In this document: positions 18,066 through 26,261 of the stretch, one piece after another
How the letters are laid out: each line of letters starts with the position of its first letter
Position numbering within the stretch: the first letter of the stretch is position 1
NCBI GenBank assembly: GCA_035515795.1
Contig: DATJAY010000016.1
Coordinates: 1 to 45,702, forward strand
DNA length: 45,702 bases
Direction: 5' to 3'
From: Candidatus Acidiferrales bacterium
Lineage (GTDB): Bacteria; Bacteroidota; Ignavibacteria; Kryptoniales; JAKASW01
Program-made: the position numbers and the translations under genes
Notes under the pieces: generated by a model
Told to the model about the DNA's origin: nothing
Seen by the model: only the letters and a program-made list of their open reading frames with translations
The model's database searches: none

Positions 18066-18371
18066 ATGAAATGGTATCATTACATCGCCTGTATATTTGC
18101 CGGTATCTTCCTGACAAATTTTGTCCCGCATTTTATACACGGTGTATCGGGTGACAGTTTCCCAAGCCCGTTTTCAAATCCGCCCGGTAAAGGACTTTCA
18201 ACTCCTTTTGTGAATGTTCTATGGGCGATGGCCAACCTGGCCATCGGATATGTCCTTTTTAGAACGGGTAAAGTCTCGCACACAAATAAGTGGAGCCTGC
18301 TCGCCTTCTTTGTCGGAGTCGTTTACATGAGCATTTCGTTGAGCTTCGCGTTTGTCGGTAAGATGCACTGA
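18066..18371 (+). CDS. Small membrane protein of unknown function
   Basis: The 101-residue protein has hydrophobic segments at about 5-20, 50-66 and 78-96 (IACIFAGIFLTNFVPHF, WAMANLAIGYVLF, LLAFFVGVVYMSISLSF), so it has three predicted membrane helices. Between the first two lies a conserved-looking loop HGVSGDSFPSPFSNPPGKG. Similar short hypothetical membrane proteins occur in Bacteroidota, but no function is known. The start is ATG 18066 after AAGGAGAAATTT. It sits between the two ICMT-like paralogues, in the same orientation. Confidence 0.75.
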   Translation: MKWYHYIACIFAGIFLTNFVPHFIHGVSGDSFPSPFSNPPGKGLSTPFVNVLWAMANLAIGYVLFRTGKVSHTNKWSLLAFFVGVVYMSISLSFAFVGKMH

Positions 18372-18452
18372 GGATGTGATAGTGGTTGAATCATTGTTCC
18401 ATTTTTATGATATTATTCGTCAAACTCACAAAATTAAATTGAAGGAGTAGAT

Positions 18453-18740
18453 ATGGGAAAGGCGATGTCAAAATCGCAAGTGGCAGATTATTTTGCCAAA
18501 AAATTCGAGCTGAAGAAAAAAGTTGCCGCCTCAATTCTAGAAGAACTTGCAGATCTGGCTTACCGCGAAGCCAAAAACTCGTTTACGCTTCCGGGAATCG
18601 GGAAGCTTGTGCTCGTAAACAGGAAAGCTCGTCTCGGAAGAAATCCCGCGACGGGAGAGCAAATTCAAATTCCTGCCAAGACAGTCGTTAAGTTTCGAGT
18701 GGCGAAAGCCTGCAAGGACGCAGTGCTGGGCAAGAAATAA
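18453..18740 (+). CDS. HU-family DNA-binding protein
   Basis: The 95-residue protein matches the HU/IHF fold: an N-terminal helical dimerisation part (SKSQVADYFAKKFELKKKVAASILEEL), then LPGIGKLVLVNRKARLGRNPATGEQIQIPAK (the DNA-grasping beta-arm with RNPATGE) and VKFRVAKACKDAVLGKK. It bends and compacts DNA as a dimer. The start is ATG 18453 after GAAGGAGTAGAT; ATG 18465 is an in-frame alternative. It is followed by an intrinsic terminator, so it appears monocistronic. Confidence 0.93.
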   Translation: MGKAMSKSQVADYFAKKFELKKKVAASILEELADLAYREAKNSFTLPGIGKLVLVNRKARLGRNPATGEQIQIPAKTVVKFRVAKACKDAVLGKK

Positions 18741-18821
18741 GAATCCATCCTCAACGGAGCCGATCAGATTTCACATCGTGTGAAGCTCGGCTTCCCGTAC
18801 ATCCTATTCGGGAAAATTATA

Positions 18822-18857
18822 TCCCACCAGGCCATGGCACTTGGTGGGAATTTTTTT
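18822..18857 (+). terminator. Rho-independent terminator after the HU gene
   Basis: The stem TCCCACCA (18822-18829) pairs with TGGTGGGA (18842-18849), with a 12-base loop that contains the palindrome GCCATGGC, followed by ATTTTTTT. This is a textbook intrinsic terminator. Confidence 0.88.
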
Positions 18858-18946
18858 AAACCCTTTGGCCCTTTCGGGGACGATGCGTATGTCAAGACAG
18901 GTGAAAGAACAGTGCGTTAATAACTTCAAAACATAAAATAGGAGCT

Positions 18947-19588
18947 ATGAGTCAGAGGGCACTTTCCAGTATTCTATTATTCACTTTATCACTTCTCTTC
19001 CTACTCGTCAGACTTCACTTCACGATAAAGAGGCGCCGGGAATTCGGGAAGACTCGGCGAGACGAAAACTCGATCGCGCGCGAGGGGAAGGCTGACTTCA
19101 CTTTCCCCCGAATATTAATTGGGCCGGTTATACCGACATTTATTCTTATATGTGCCATAAATCCGTCGTGGATGCGATGCATTCAATTTCCACATCCCGT
19201 CTGGGGAATGGGGATCGGGACCGTCATGACACTGGGCGGCATCGCGTTCCTCGCCTGGACTCACGCATGTCTCGGGAAAGAATGGTCGGTGAGCCTGCAA
19301 CTGCGGGACGACCACCGCTTAATTCAATCGGGTCCGTATGCAAGAGTCCGCCATCCGATGTACACATCCCTCTTTGCTATTTACATCGGTCTTGCACTCG
19401 TCTCGAACAACTACGGAATAATGCTCCTCGTAATTATGGTCGTGATCAGCCTCCTTCTGAGAGTACCTAAGGAAGAAGACAGGATGATCGAGAAGTTCGG
19501 GGACGAATGCAGAGATTATATTCTGAAGACGGGAAGGTTTTTCCCGAGGCTTCCGGACGTCAGCCTTGAGAAGCTGAACGACATTTGA
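18947..19588 (+). CDS. Isoprenylcysteine carboxyl methyltransferase-family membrane protein (paralogue 2)
   Basis: The 213-residue protein is a close paralogue of the one at 17376, colinear throughout and differing mainly in the membrane segments and a short C-terminal tail (RLPDVSLEKLNDI). The conserved SAM-binding segment is SGPYARVRHPMYTSLF, with EEDRMIEKFGDECRDYI near the end. The pair flanks the small membrane protein and HU genes, so it looks like a local duplication. Start ATG 18947 follows AATAGGAGCT. Its stop is only 11 bp from the stop of the convergent GH74 gene. Confidence 0.85.
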   Translation: MSQRALSSILLFTLSLLFLLVRLHFTIKRRREFGKTRRDENSIAREGKADFTFPRILIGPVIPTFILICAINPSWMRCIQFPHPVWGMGIGTVMTLGGIAFLAWTHACLGKEWSVSLQLRDDHRLIQSGPYARVRHPMYTSLFAIYIGLALVSNNYGIMLLVIMVVISLLLRVPKEEDRMIEKFGDECRDYILKTGRFFPRLPDVSLEKLNDI

Positions 19589-19599
19589 ATATTTCCAGG

Positions 19600-22500
19600 C
19601 TACTTCAATAAAACTAATTTTTTTGTCCGAAGAAAAGTCCCGGCATTCAATGTGTAAAAATATACGCCGCTCGAAAATCTGGCCCCGTCAAACCTGACTT
19701 CATATTTTCCTGGGCCCTCGAATTCATTGACCAGAGTTTCCACTTCTCTTCCAAGGACATCATATACCTTCAAAGTGACGCGGCCGTTCACGGGCAATTG
19801 GTAGTCGATAATGGTCGAAGGATTGAACGGATCGGGGTAATTCTGGCTCAATGCATATTCCTTTGGTATCCCCGATAAGTCTATTGCATCGACTCCTGTT
19901 CCTGTCGTGAATAACGCAACGATTGAATATGCGCTCGCTCCAATAGTATCTGATGCATTCACACGCCAGTAATAAGTTGTTTTTGCCGTAAGTGGATTGG
20001 ATAACTTCTTCGATGAGTCTGCTGTAGTAGTGTCGAAAACAATGCCGGAGAAAGCGTTATCGGTTGCCGCTTGAAGACGATACTTCGTCGCATTAGCCGA
20101 ACGATTCCACTTGAATGTCGTTGCTCTTGGTACACTTGAAATCCCGCCAACAGGCGATGAAAGTACAGGAACGGCCGGGATGGCCATGACGCTGAAAGAA
20201 TCAAGATTAGAGAATGCACTTGCACCTGCGGCGTTCAACGCCCGTACGTGCCAGTAATACATCGTTCCGGCATTCAATGTCACTGAGTTTGCCGTGTCTC
20301 CTGTCCCGGATGTAGAATCGTTGATGGTAGTCGTCGAAAAACCTGGATTGATCGACACCTGCCAATGGTAACCAATCGCTCCCGCGGTTTGATTAATCCT
20401 TAGTGTTAAATTCGGAAGTTGATTTACTGCACCATGCGCAGGCGATACAAGTATGGGCTTCTGTGGAATTGATAGTCCCGATATTATGGATGCCGTGTTA
20501 AACCAGATGGCATTCGCGGAGGCGGTTGTATCAAATCCATTTGAGGCATAACCTGTCAGAACATATCGATTCGATGGCTGGATGGTACCAACAGAAAATG
20601 AAGTGGAACTGTTAGTAGTTTTGAAAGTCGTATCCACGGCGGGACCGAATAAGTGCATGATGTATGTCAACGTTTTCCCCTGCGGATCGCTGGCATTTGA
20701 CCAACTAGCAGTGATATTTTGGTAATAGCTTCTCAAACTGTCGCTTGGGCCCGGAGAAAAGTTGAATGTTGTCGGGTTGTCGGTCGTGTCGGTGTTCGCC
20801 GATTCGCCGTAAAGAATCCCTCGCCCCTCAGATGAAATATAGCATCTCCCATAGACTCTCGGATCGCCGGTCACATAAAGTAGATAGCCGAATTGGTGTC
20901 CGTCATCGTTTATCCGTGTCCACGTCGCTCCGGAATTGTCAGAACGGAAAATGCCGAGTATTCCGTTTACGATGCCCCACAAGTAAAGTGCGGGATACCC
21001 GCCCGGAGTCGAAGCCTTGCCGACTCCTAGCAGCCAAGCCGTCCCTACGCTGCTTACTTTCGATGCAGAAGATCCGGAATTCAATGAATGATAGAGGCCG
21101 TTACTTCCGGTGCAAATCCACAAGTCCCCTTCATGGCCCGGTACGGTGGTCAAACGTTCATCCTCTGATTGATAGAACGGTACCGTTGGTAAACCTCCGG
21201 CACCTTTTAAAAATGTTTTCCCTCCGTCTGTTGAAATCCAGATTTGTCCTGACGAAATGGCATCGAGGATGTAAAACTTCTTTGGGTTTACCGGGTCAGC
21301 CTTGGGCTGCACGGAATCCGGTACCCCACCGCCGCAGCTTGTCCAGGTCTTCCCATCGTCAGCAGAATATGATGCCGATGCACCTGCCGGCGACCATACG
21401 ATCGTACTTCCGTCCGCGGAAATACAAATCGACAATTGTCCCCAGCTGGCTCCGGCGACTGCCCCGGCCGGATACCCCGTGAAGTCGTTCCACGTTGTAC
21501 CCCCATCCGTGGAATAGGCACCGTAAGGCGCGGGGTTATACGCGCCGACAAACCCGGGGAGATATGCTTTGACTAGTTTCGATGGAACGTTCCCTGCAGA
21601 GGCAATTGAAAATTCAGTATTCTTAGGAGGATTCCATCTCCCCTGTGGTGGGGATACGTCAAGATTATCATGCCTGAATCCGTCGATATCCTCCATTACC
21701 GAGAGCAAGTTTGTGAATTGAGGACTTACTATCTGAAATACAACTGTCTCTTCCAAATTTTCATCTTTGAAATACCAGGTCGGCGTCGAAGCAAAAATGT
21801 TATCGCACGCCCAGACCCCCGGTGCACCCGCAAGCATGACTTTGCTTGAATCGAATGGATCCATCGAAACGCACGCGAGCCAGGACGGATTACCGCCTAT
21901 GTAGTTCGAAACATAAGGTGCATAGCTGTAATCCAAATTCGCATTACCAAGTTTGCCAACCCAGGTTGATCCGCCGTCGGTTGAAAGATAGACTTCGTCC
22001 TTTGGATACCAGCGATCGAGCGTGCTGACAATTATGTAATTCGGATTTTTCGGATACAACGATATACCGCTGTAACCGCCTTGAGCCGGCGGCGCCGGAG
22101 TTGGAGTTATGTTTGTCCACGAACCATTGCCGATATTGTATTTCCAGACCGATCCCGCCGTCGCATTATCAGGACCCTGGTAATTTGCAAACGTCATATA
22201 AAGAAGGCTGCCCGAGATGGCAGCTCTTATTGCCATGGCGCCGTGCGGCTGTCCCACGACGACAGTCCATGAACTTCCCCCGTCAGTGCTCACATACAGA
22301 CTCTTCCCGCTTGTATCGGCAGCGCTGACAAATATTTTCTTCGTCGGATTTCCAGGCGACGAGCTCGAAGGATCAAGAAGGACAAAATTCACATTTGTGG
22401 GAGTGAATGAAGAAAGGCTCGACCACGTTGCGCCGAAATTGGTTGACTTCCAAAGCCCTGCTTGAGACGGGCTTGTCAGTGAATTGGAAGATGTTCCCAT

Positions 22501-23040
22501 GAAGAGTATCGAGTCATCGTTCGGGTCGACCTGCAGACGTTCACCGCAGCCGCGTCCGTCTTCGTTAGCGCCGATCTTGAACGGAAGAGAAATGATTTTC
22601 CAGGTATTTCCTCTGTCCGTGGAAGATAATAGCGCTCCATTTCCTACCCACGATTGTGTGAATTGGCCGGTTTCTAAGTAGACGCGATTCGTGTCCTTTG
22701 AATCAAGAGCAAGTGATAACACCCCTGCGGTGGTATTATCCTTTGCGTCAAAGTAAGTGGATAATGCGTAATTGTAACTGTTCCTGTTAATCAAATCGGT
22801 CAATGGAGTCCATCGATTTGCGGAATTATCCCAGCGGTATGCGCCGCCGATGTCGGTGCGGGCGTATGCGAGCCCGCGTGCGGCCGGATGATAAATTATT
22901 CCAGGCACAAATCCTCCGCCGCCGGCCATTACACTCTTCCAGGTGTACGGGCTCTGGGCAAGAGTATTCCCGGAAAACGAAAACGCAATAAAAATAAAGA
23001 AACCTATCCACGATTTCTTTGGCGTGATGATTTTACACAT
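19600..23040 (-). CDS. GH74-type xyloglucanase/oligoxyloglucan hydrolase with FN3 modules and T9SS sorting domain
   Basis: The protein has 1146 residues. A signal peptide (IGFFIFIAFSFSGNTLAQ) leads into two seven-bladed-propeller-like halves typical of GH74. The N-terminal GGGGFVPGIIYHP and YARTDIGGAYRWD (D63, the candidate catalytic base/acid) are diagnostic, and at least eight Asp-box motifs such as STDGGSSWT, STDGGSTWV and STDGGTTWN follow. After about residue 760 come three FN3-like domains. The last 85 residues are a T9SS type A domain (NYPDPFNPST, YDVLGREVET, SSGVYFYTL, KLVLLK). It should be secreted by the type IX system and cut xyloglucan or similar beta-glucans. ATG 23040 follows CAGGAGAGATC. 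It is transcribed opposite to its neighbours. Confidence 0.88.
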   Translation of the reverse strand: MCKIITPKKSWIGFFIFIAFSFSGNTLAQSPYTWKSVMAGGGGFVPGIIYHPAARGLAYARTDIGGAYRWDNSANRWTPLTDLINRNSYNYALSTYFDAKDNTTAGVLSLALDSKDTNRVYLETGQFTQSWVGNGALLSSTDRGNTWKIISLPFKIGANEDGRGCGERLQVDPNDDSILFMGTSSNSLTSPSQAGLWKSTNFGATWSSLSSFTPTNVNFVLLDPSSSSPGNPTKKIFVSAADTSGKSLYVSTDGGSSWTVVVGQPHGAMAIRAAISGSLLYMTFANYQGPDNATAGSVWKYNIGNGSWTNITPTPAPPAQGGYSGISLYPKNPNYIIVSTLDRWYPKDEVYLSTDGGSTWVGKLGNANLDYSYAPYVSNYIGGNPSWLACVSMDPFDSSKVMLAGAPGVWACDNIFASTPTWYFKDENLEETVVFQIVSPQFTNLLSVMEDIDGFRHDNLDVSPPQGRWNPPKNTEFSIASAGNVPSKLVKAYLPGFVGAYNPAPYGAYSTDGGTTWNDFTGYPAGAVAGASWGQLSICISADGSTIVWSPAGASASYSADDGKTWTSCGGGVPDSVQPKADPVNPKKFYILDAISSGQIWISTDGGKTFLKGAGGLPTVPFYQSEDERLTTVPGHEGDLWICTGSNGLYHSLNSGSSASKVSSVGTAWLLGVGKASTPGGYPALYLWGIVNGILGIFRSDNSGATWTRINDDGHQFGYLLYVTGDPRVYGRCYISSEGRGILYGESANTDTTDNPTTFNFSPGPSDSLRSYYQNITASWSNASDPQGKTLTYIMHLFGPAVDTTFKTTNSSTSFSVGTIQPSNRYVLTGYASNGFDTTASANAIWFNTASIISGLSIPQKPILVSPAHGAVNQLPNLTLRINQTAGAIGYHWQVSINPGFSTTTINDSTSGTGDTANSVTLNAGTMYYWHVRALNAAGASAFSNLDSFSVMAIPAVPVLSSPVGGISSVPRATTFKWNRSANATKYRLQAATDNAFSGIVFDTTTADSSKKLSNPLTAKTTYYWRVNASDTIGASAYSIVALFTTGTGVDAIDLSGIPKEYALSQNYPDPFNPSTIIDYQLPVNGRVTLKVYDVLGREVETLVNEFEGPGKYEVRFDGARFSSGVYFYTLNAGTFLRTKKLVLLK

Positions 23041-23144
23041 GATCTCTCCTGTGTTTTCAGCCGCTGACATTCTTCGAGAATAATGTAGTTCTTCGTTTGG
23101 GGATTATCAAGATTCAGGACTACAGGAGAAGAAAGGATGACAGG

Positions 23145-23206
23145 TTTGTTTCTCGGGGAACCTCAGCTTATATTTTCTCGAGGCTGAAAACAAGATGGTA
23201 CATAAC
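23145..23206 (+). promoter_or_regulatory. Recurring promoter-like element, copy f
   Basis: TTTG (23145-23148), TTTCTCGGGGAACC in the spacer and TATATTTT 20 bases later, then TCGAGGCTGAAAACAAGATGGTACATAAC. It lies upstream of the AlkD-like gene and inside a spurious N-terminal extension of that reading frame, which supports the start at 23301. Confidence 0.6.
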
Positions 23207-23300
23207 AATTTCACCGCCGACTTTTCCGCTTCTTGTTGGCGGAAATATTTTGCGGATTTATAGCGTGCCAATCATAGTCAGACCGCACCACAATATCGTC

Positions 23301-23963
23301 ATGAAGAAGCTCGTTGAAGTAATACGCCGCTCCCTTGCTGCCATGCCCCGAAAGGATGCCCCGTCATTTCGCCTGGTCCGGCGCGAGTGGTCTAAGCGGC
23401 TGAAGGATTCTCCGGGTGCGTCTGTTATTGCGCTGGCAAAACAGCTGGTGCCGCTGGGATTCTGGGAGCGCCTCTTCGCCTATGAGACCATCGTTCATCA
23501 CCGGGCAGCCTTCGAAGCTCTGACCAAAAAGGGTGTCATTTCCCTCGGGAGAGGTATTCACAGCTGGGGAGAAGCCGACTCCTTCGCCGTTTACATCGCC
23601 GGCCCAGCCTGGCGGGAGCGAAACATCTCAGACCGGGTTGTCCAATCCTGGGCCCGCTCTACCGATCGATGGTGGAGACGGGCTGCGTTAGTGAGCACCG
23701 TTCCGCTCAACAATCGCGCTCGCGGCGGGCACGGAGACGCGGGTCGTACGCTAAGGATCTGTCGAATGCTCGTCCGCGACCGTGACGATATGGTAGTCAA
23801 AGCACTTTCCTGGGCACTCAGGGAATTGAGCAAACGGGACCCGGCGGCAGTCAGGACATTCGTGGAACGGTATGATCAGCAGCTCGCGCCGCGCGCCAGG
23901 CGGGAAGTCGCCAACAAGCTGCGGACCGGCCTCAAGAATCCTCGTCGTGCCTCAAGCTCTTAG
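23301..23963 (+). CDS. DNA alkylation repair protein (AlkD-like HEAT repeat)
   Basis: The 220-residue protein is built of helical HEAT-like repeats and carries the PF08713-type signature DDMVVKALSWALRELSKRDP together with WARSTDRWWRRAALV. AlkD-family glycosylases remove bulky or positively charged alkylated bases without flipping them out of the helix. I cannot confirm the catalytic Asp; the ARSTDRWW stretch is the expected region. The frame extends upstream to TTG 23097, but that part overlaps promoter-like element f, so the start is ATG 23301. It is monocistronic and GC-rich compared with the later AT-rich island. Confidence 0.82.
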   Translation: MKKLVEVIRRSLAAMPRKDAPSFRLVRREWSKRLKDSPGASVIALAKQLVPLGFWERLFAYETIVHHRAAFEALTKKGVISLGRGIHSWGEADSFAVYIAGPAWRERNISDRVVQSWARSTDRWWRRAALVSTVPLNNRARGGHGDAGRTLRICRMLVRDRDDMVVKALSWALRELSKRDPAAVRTFVERYDQQLAPRARREVANKLRTGLKNPRRASSS

Positions 23964-24027
23964 TACATGCGGCCTGACAAGCGGCTGGAGCTGACAGGCG
24001 ATTCCTCCGTGAAAAGAACGCACTCGG

Positions 24028-24085
24028 TTTGTTTCTTCGGGAACCTTCAGATATGTTCGTCCTGTTTGAAGTAAGATGGCACATG
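24028..24085 (+). promoter_or_regulatory. Recurring promoter-like element, copy g
   Basis: TTTG (24028-24031), TTTCTTCGGGAACC in the spacer and TATGTTCG 20 bases later; the leader ends GAAGTAAGATGGCACATG. The leader ATG at 24076 is in frame with the downstream gene but precedes its signal peptide. Confidence 0.6.
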
Positions 24086-24144
24086 TATATCGACTCGCCG
24101 GACAGATGCCAGATCACTCAAACCCAAATAAAAGGAGGCAATTC

Positions 24145-24675
24145 ATGAACAGCAAATTATCCAGGATCACCGGTTTTATTACCACAGTGTTATTGCTGCA
24201 ATTATCTGCTCTTGCTCAGGATAAACAGGACACGATGAGTGCACATCCAAATACGGCTGTTTCTCCCAAATCAGCCGCCATCCATATGGAAGTCGACTTC
24301 AGCGCAGGTCCTGAGCGGCTATACGAAGCTTTACTCGACTCGAAACAATTCTCTGAGTTCACGGCGCAGTCGAAGATGTTTTCTGCAAAGTCAGCCACGA
24401 TCGATAGCACCGAGGGTGGTGCTTTCTCTTTGTTCGACGGACGCATTACCGGCAGAAACGTGGAATTGATACCGAATAAACTAATCGTTCAGGCCTGGCG
24501 CGTCGCGAATTGGCCCGAAGGTGTGTATTCGATAGTGAAGTTTGAATTCAAACCGCAGGGGTCCGGAACGCATCTGGTGTTTGACCACACGGGTTTTCCG
24601 GAGGAAATGCACGACCACCTGCTGGCCGGATGGCAGAGCAACTATTGGGATCCCCTGGCGAAGTACCTTCACTAG
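24145..24675 (+). CDS. Exported SRPBCC/AHA1-like domain protein
   Basis: The 176-residue protein has a signal peptide (ITGFITTVLLLQLSALAQ) followed by a START/SRPBCC-type domain: VDFSAGPERLYEALLDSKQFSEFT opens the fold, GGAFSLFDGRITGRNVELIPNKLIVQAWR forms the central strands and FDHTGFPEEMHDHLLAGWQSNYW is the C-terminal helix seen in AHSA1-like proteins. Cytosolic relatives bind lipids, steroids or polyketides or act as Hsp90 co-chaperones; an exported version suggests periplasmic ligand binding. ATG 24145 follows AAAGGAGGCAATTC. The upstream in-frame ATG at 24076 lies in promoter-like element g. Confidence 0.83.
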   Translation: MNSKLSRITGFITTVLLLQLSALAQDKQDTMSAHPNTAVSPKSAAIHMEVDFSAGPERLYEALLDSKQFSEFTAQSKMFSAKSATIDSTEGGAFSLFDGRITGRNVELIPNKLIVQAWRVANWPEGVYSIVKFEFKPQGSGTHLVFDHTGFPEEMHDHLLAGWQSNYWDPLAKYLH

Positions 24676-24865
24676 GACTCTGGAACTCAGGCGACAGGAC
24701 ATTCGATCCCCGGTTTGCACCGTCTGTAATCCAGACTGATTCCTTAGAATGACATAATGACCTTCCCAAAAGATGCTATGTTTTCATCTGCGGGAACATC
24801 CGCAAACCTAATCTCCCCCTTTTCCTTGACATTCGCCTTGAGGCTCCATACCTTATCCTATCTTC

Positions 24866-24935
24866 TTCTTTTCGACAGCGCTTTAGGGATCTCTATATAT
24901 ATTCTATCGGGATGCGAAAAAAGATGGCACACAAC
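24866..24935 (+). promoter_or_regulatory. Recurring promoter-like element, copy h (divergent)
   Basis: The upstream half is poorly conserved, but the TATATATTCTATCGGGATGC core and the GAAAAAAGATGGCACACAAC leader match copies f and g. It lies upstream of the STAS-like gene at 25055 and makes the short ORF at 24757-25017 unlikely to be real. The rest of the 379-bp gap 24676-25054 shows nothing else. Confidence 0.45.
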
Positions 24936-25054
24936 TTTCTTCATTACTGTCCGCGCGATGCTTATTTGCAGGAATGTTGTCCGGACGGGTGGAGTGAGAA
25001 TTACGGCAGTGCGGTGAGAAATCGCCCGGACTCAAGAGAAGGGGGCGATTACCA

Positions 25055-25423
25055 ATGCCGGTAAAATATCGGTTCGATGCCAATATAACCGTAATAGAAA
25101 TGACCGGTGAATATTCGATGGACGAACTTCGCACGGCCTTTCTCGACTCTCTTGCCGACAATGATCGTCCCGCAGACTCTTTCCTGCTGATTAATCTGAC
25201 GGAATCTTTGAGCTTTAAAAATAGGCCCTCGAATGATATCAAAGCCATGGCAAGCTTTGTTGCATCCCTGGGCAAACGTTTCAACAATCGCATCGCCCTG
25301 GTTGCTCCGGACGATTTGCGGTACGGCTTGATTCGCATGGGTTCATCCGCAGTCGACCAGGGAGGAATTGATTCGCGGGTATTTCGTGATTTCACAAAAG
25401 CCAGAAACTGGCTGCTTTCATAG
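25055..25423 (+). CDS. STAS/SpoIIAA-like domain protein
   Basis: The 122-residue protein looks like a SpoIIAA-type STAS fold: a beta-strand opening (YRFDANITVIEMTGEYSMDEL), a central strand-loop (DSFLLINLTESLSF), then SNDIKAMASFVASLGKRFNNRIALVAPDD and a C-terminal helix (DFTKARNWLLS). In similar proteins the loop after the second strand would hold the phosphorylated Ser, here possibly in TESLSF, but this is not certain. It could be a regulatory partner or a stand-alone sensory protein. The start is ATG 25055 after GGGGGCGATTACCA. The cupin gene lies 90 bp downstream. Confidence 0.6.
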   Translation: MPVKYRFDANITVIEMTGEYSMDELRTAFLDSLADNDRPADSFLLINLTESLSFKNRPSNDIKAMASFVASLGKRFNNRIALVAPDDLRYGLIRMGSSAVDQGGIDSRVFRDFTKARNWLLS

Positions 25424-25512
25424 AGTTCTACCGGTTTGCGGAAGAAATTGGCACAGGGGAAAGATAGCAAGGAGATAATTTTAGAAATGAGATGCATCAA
25501 AGGAGTGAAAGA

Positions 25513-25845
25513 ATGATGGATGAGAAGAAACCTTTTGGCTCGCAGGCAATAAAGACAGCCGGTTCAGTTGAATACTCAGAAGATTCGGTTGTCAGCAAAC
25601 AATTGATCAAGCGGGGAGGAGGCACGATTTCCCTTTTTGCTTTCGACAAAGGCCAATCGTTAAGCGAGCATACTGCTCCTTTCGATGCCTTTGTTGAAGT
25701 CCTCGATGGTGAAGCGGAATTTGTTGTCGGAGGGAAAAATGTCAAAGTCGGCACGGGGGAATTTATAATTCTTCCCGCCAATGTCCCTCACTCGGCGACC
25801 GCGGCGCAGCGTTTCAAGATGCTGCTGGTGATGATCAGAGAATGA
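25513..25845 (+). CDS. Cupin-domain protein
   Basis: The protein has about 110 residues and is a single cupin barrel. Motif 1 is seen as SEHTAPFDAFVEVLDGEAEF (here the usual two His are reduced to H and the Asp/Glu side) and motif 2 as FIILPANVPHSATA with His. Metal-binding His/Glu ligands are partly retained, so a dioxygenase, isomerase or sensor role is possible but not assignable. Starts considered: ATG 25492, 25513 and 25516; AAAGGAGTG precedes 25513. It follows the STAS-like gene and ends just before element copy i. Confidence 0.85.
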   Translation: MMDEKKPFGSQAIKTAGSVEYSEDSVVSKQLIKRGGGTISLFAFDKGQSLSEHTAPFDAFVEVLDGEAEFVVGGKNVKVGTGEFIILPANVPHSATAAQRFKMLLVMIRE

Positions 25846-25872
25846 AATCAACCCCTTGCAAGGGTTGGCAAG

Positions 25873-25926
25873 TTTGTTTCTTCGAGAACCGCCCCATATA
25901 TTCCTTCGTGGCACAAAACAAGAGGA
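25873..25926 (+). promoter_or_regulatory. Recurring promoter-like element, copy i
   Basis: TTTG (25873-25876), TTTCTTCGAGAACC in the spacer and TATATTCC 20 bases later, then CACAAAACAAGAGGAGACAT leading into the ATG at 25933. This is the copy closest to a start codon. Confidence 0.6.
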
Positions 25927-25932
25927 GACATT

Positions 25933-26247
25933 ATGGCGACATCAGTTGAAATTGGTACCGCGGGTGAATCTGCCGCAATTACTGAACTTAAATCACAAAA
26001 TGTGATTATTACTAAATGGGATACAAAAGCTCCGGGTTCAACGGACATCGAAGCTACAAAAGACGGGAAGAAAATTCTTGTTCAGGTGAAGTCCGCAGTT
26101 TCACCAGAGGAGCCAGCTGCCTTATCTGCGGATGAAGAACGAAATATTAAATCACGTGCGACAAGAATCGGAGGAATTGCGTTTGAAGCAAAAGTTAGCT
26201 TGGACAAATCGCTTCGAGCGACGAATATTTCTTGGAGAAAGTTGTAG
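25933..26247 (+). CDS. Small restriction-endonuclease-like (PD-(D/E)xK type) protein, tentative
   Basis: The 104-residue protein has a core reading AITELKSQNVIITKW, GSTDIEATKDGKKILVQVKSA. This resembles the Holliday-junction-resolvase/YraN-like PD-(D/E)xK fold: a helix with Glu, a strand starting at an Asp (DIEA) and a following Q-x-K (QVKS) in place of E-x-K. The GKKILVQVK strand fits the family, but the rest is too short to be sure, and the catalytic competence is unknown. It is driven by element copy i (ATG 25933 after AGAGGAGACATT) and ends 14 bp from the stop of the convergent radical SAM gene, with no sign of co-transcription with that operon. Confidence 0.5.
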   Translation: MATSVEIGTAGESAAITELKSQNVIITKWDTKAPGSTDIEATKDGKKILVQVKSAVSPEEPAALSADEERNIKSRATRIGGIAFEAKVSLDKSLRATNISWRKL

Positions 26248-26261
26248 TAGTAAAACGCTCA

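Noticed and set aside
18821-18857. Regulatory palindrome GCCATGGC inside the HU terminator loop
   Set aside because: Explained as loop sequence of the intrinsic terminator.
24757-25017. 86-residue + strand ORF
   Set aside because: It overlaps promoter-like element h, has no ribosome site and no protein-like features.
10999-25926. Integron-like gene cassette array (many small GNAT/VOC/HAD/DinB/cupin genes with ~60-bp repeats)
   Set aside because: The repeats are not palindromic, no attC-like RYYYAAC/GTTRRRY ends or intI gene were seen, and the fixed -33/-7 spacing points to promoters.
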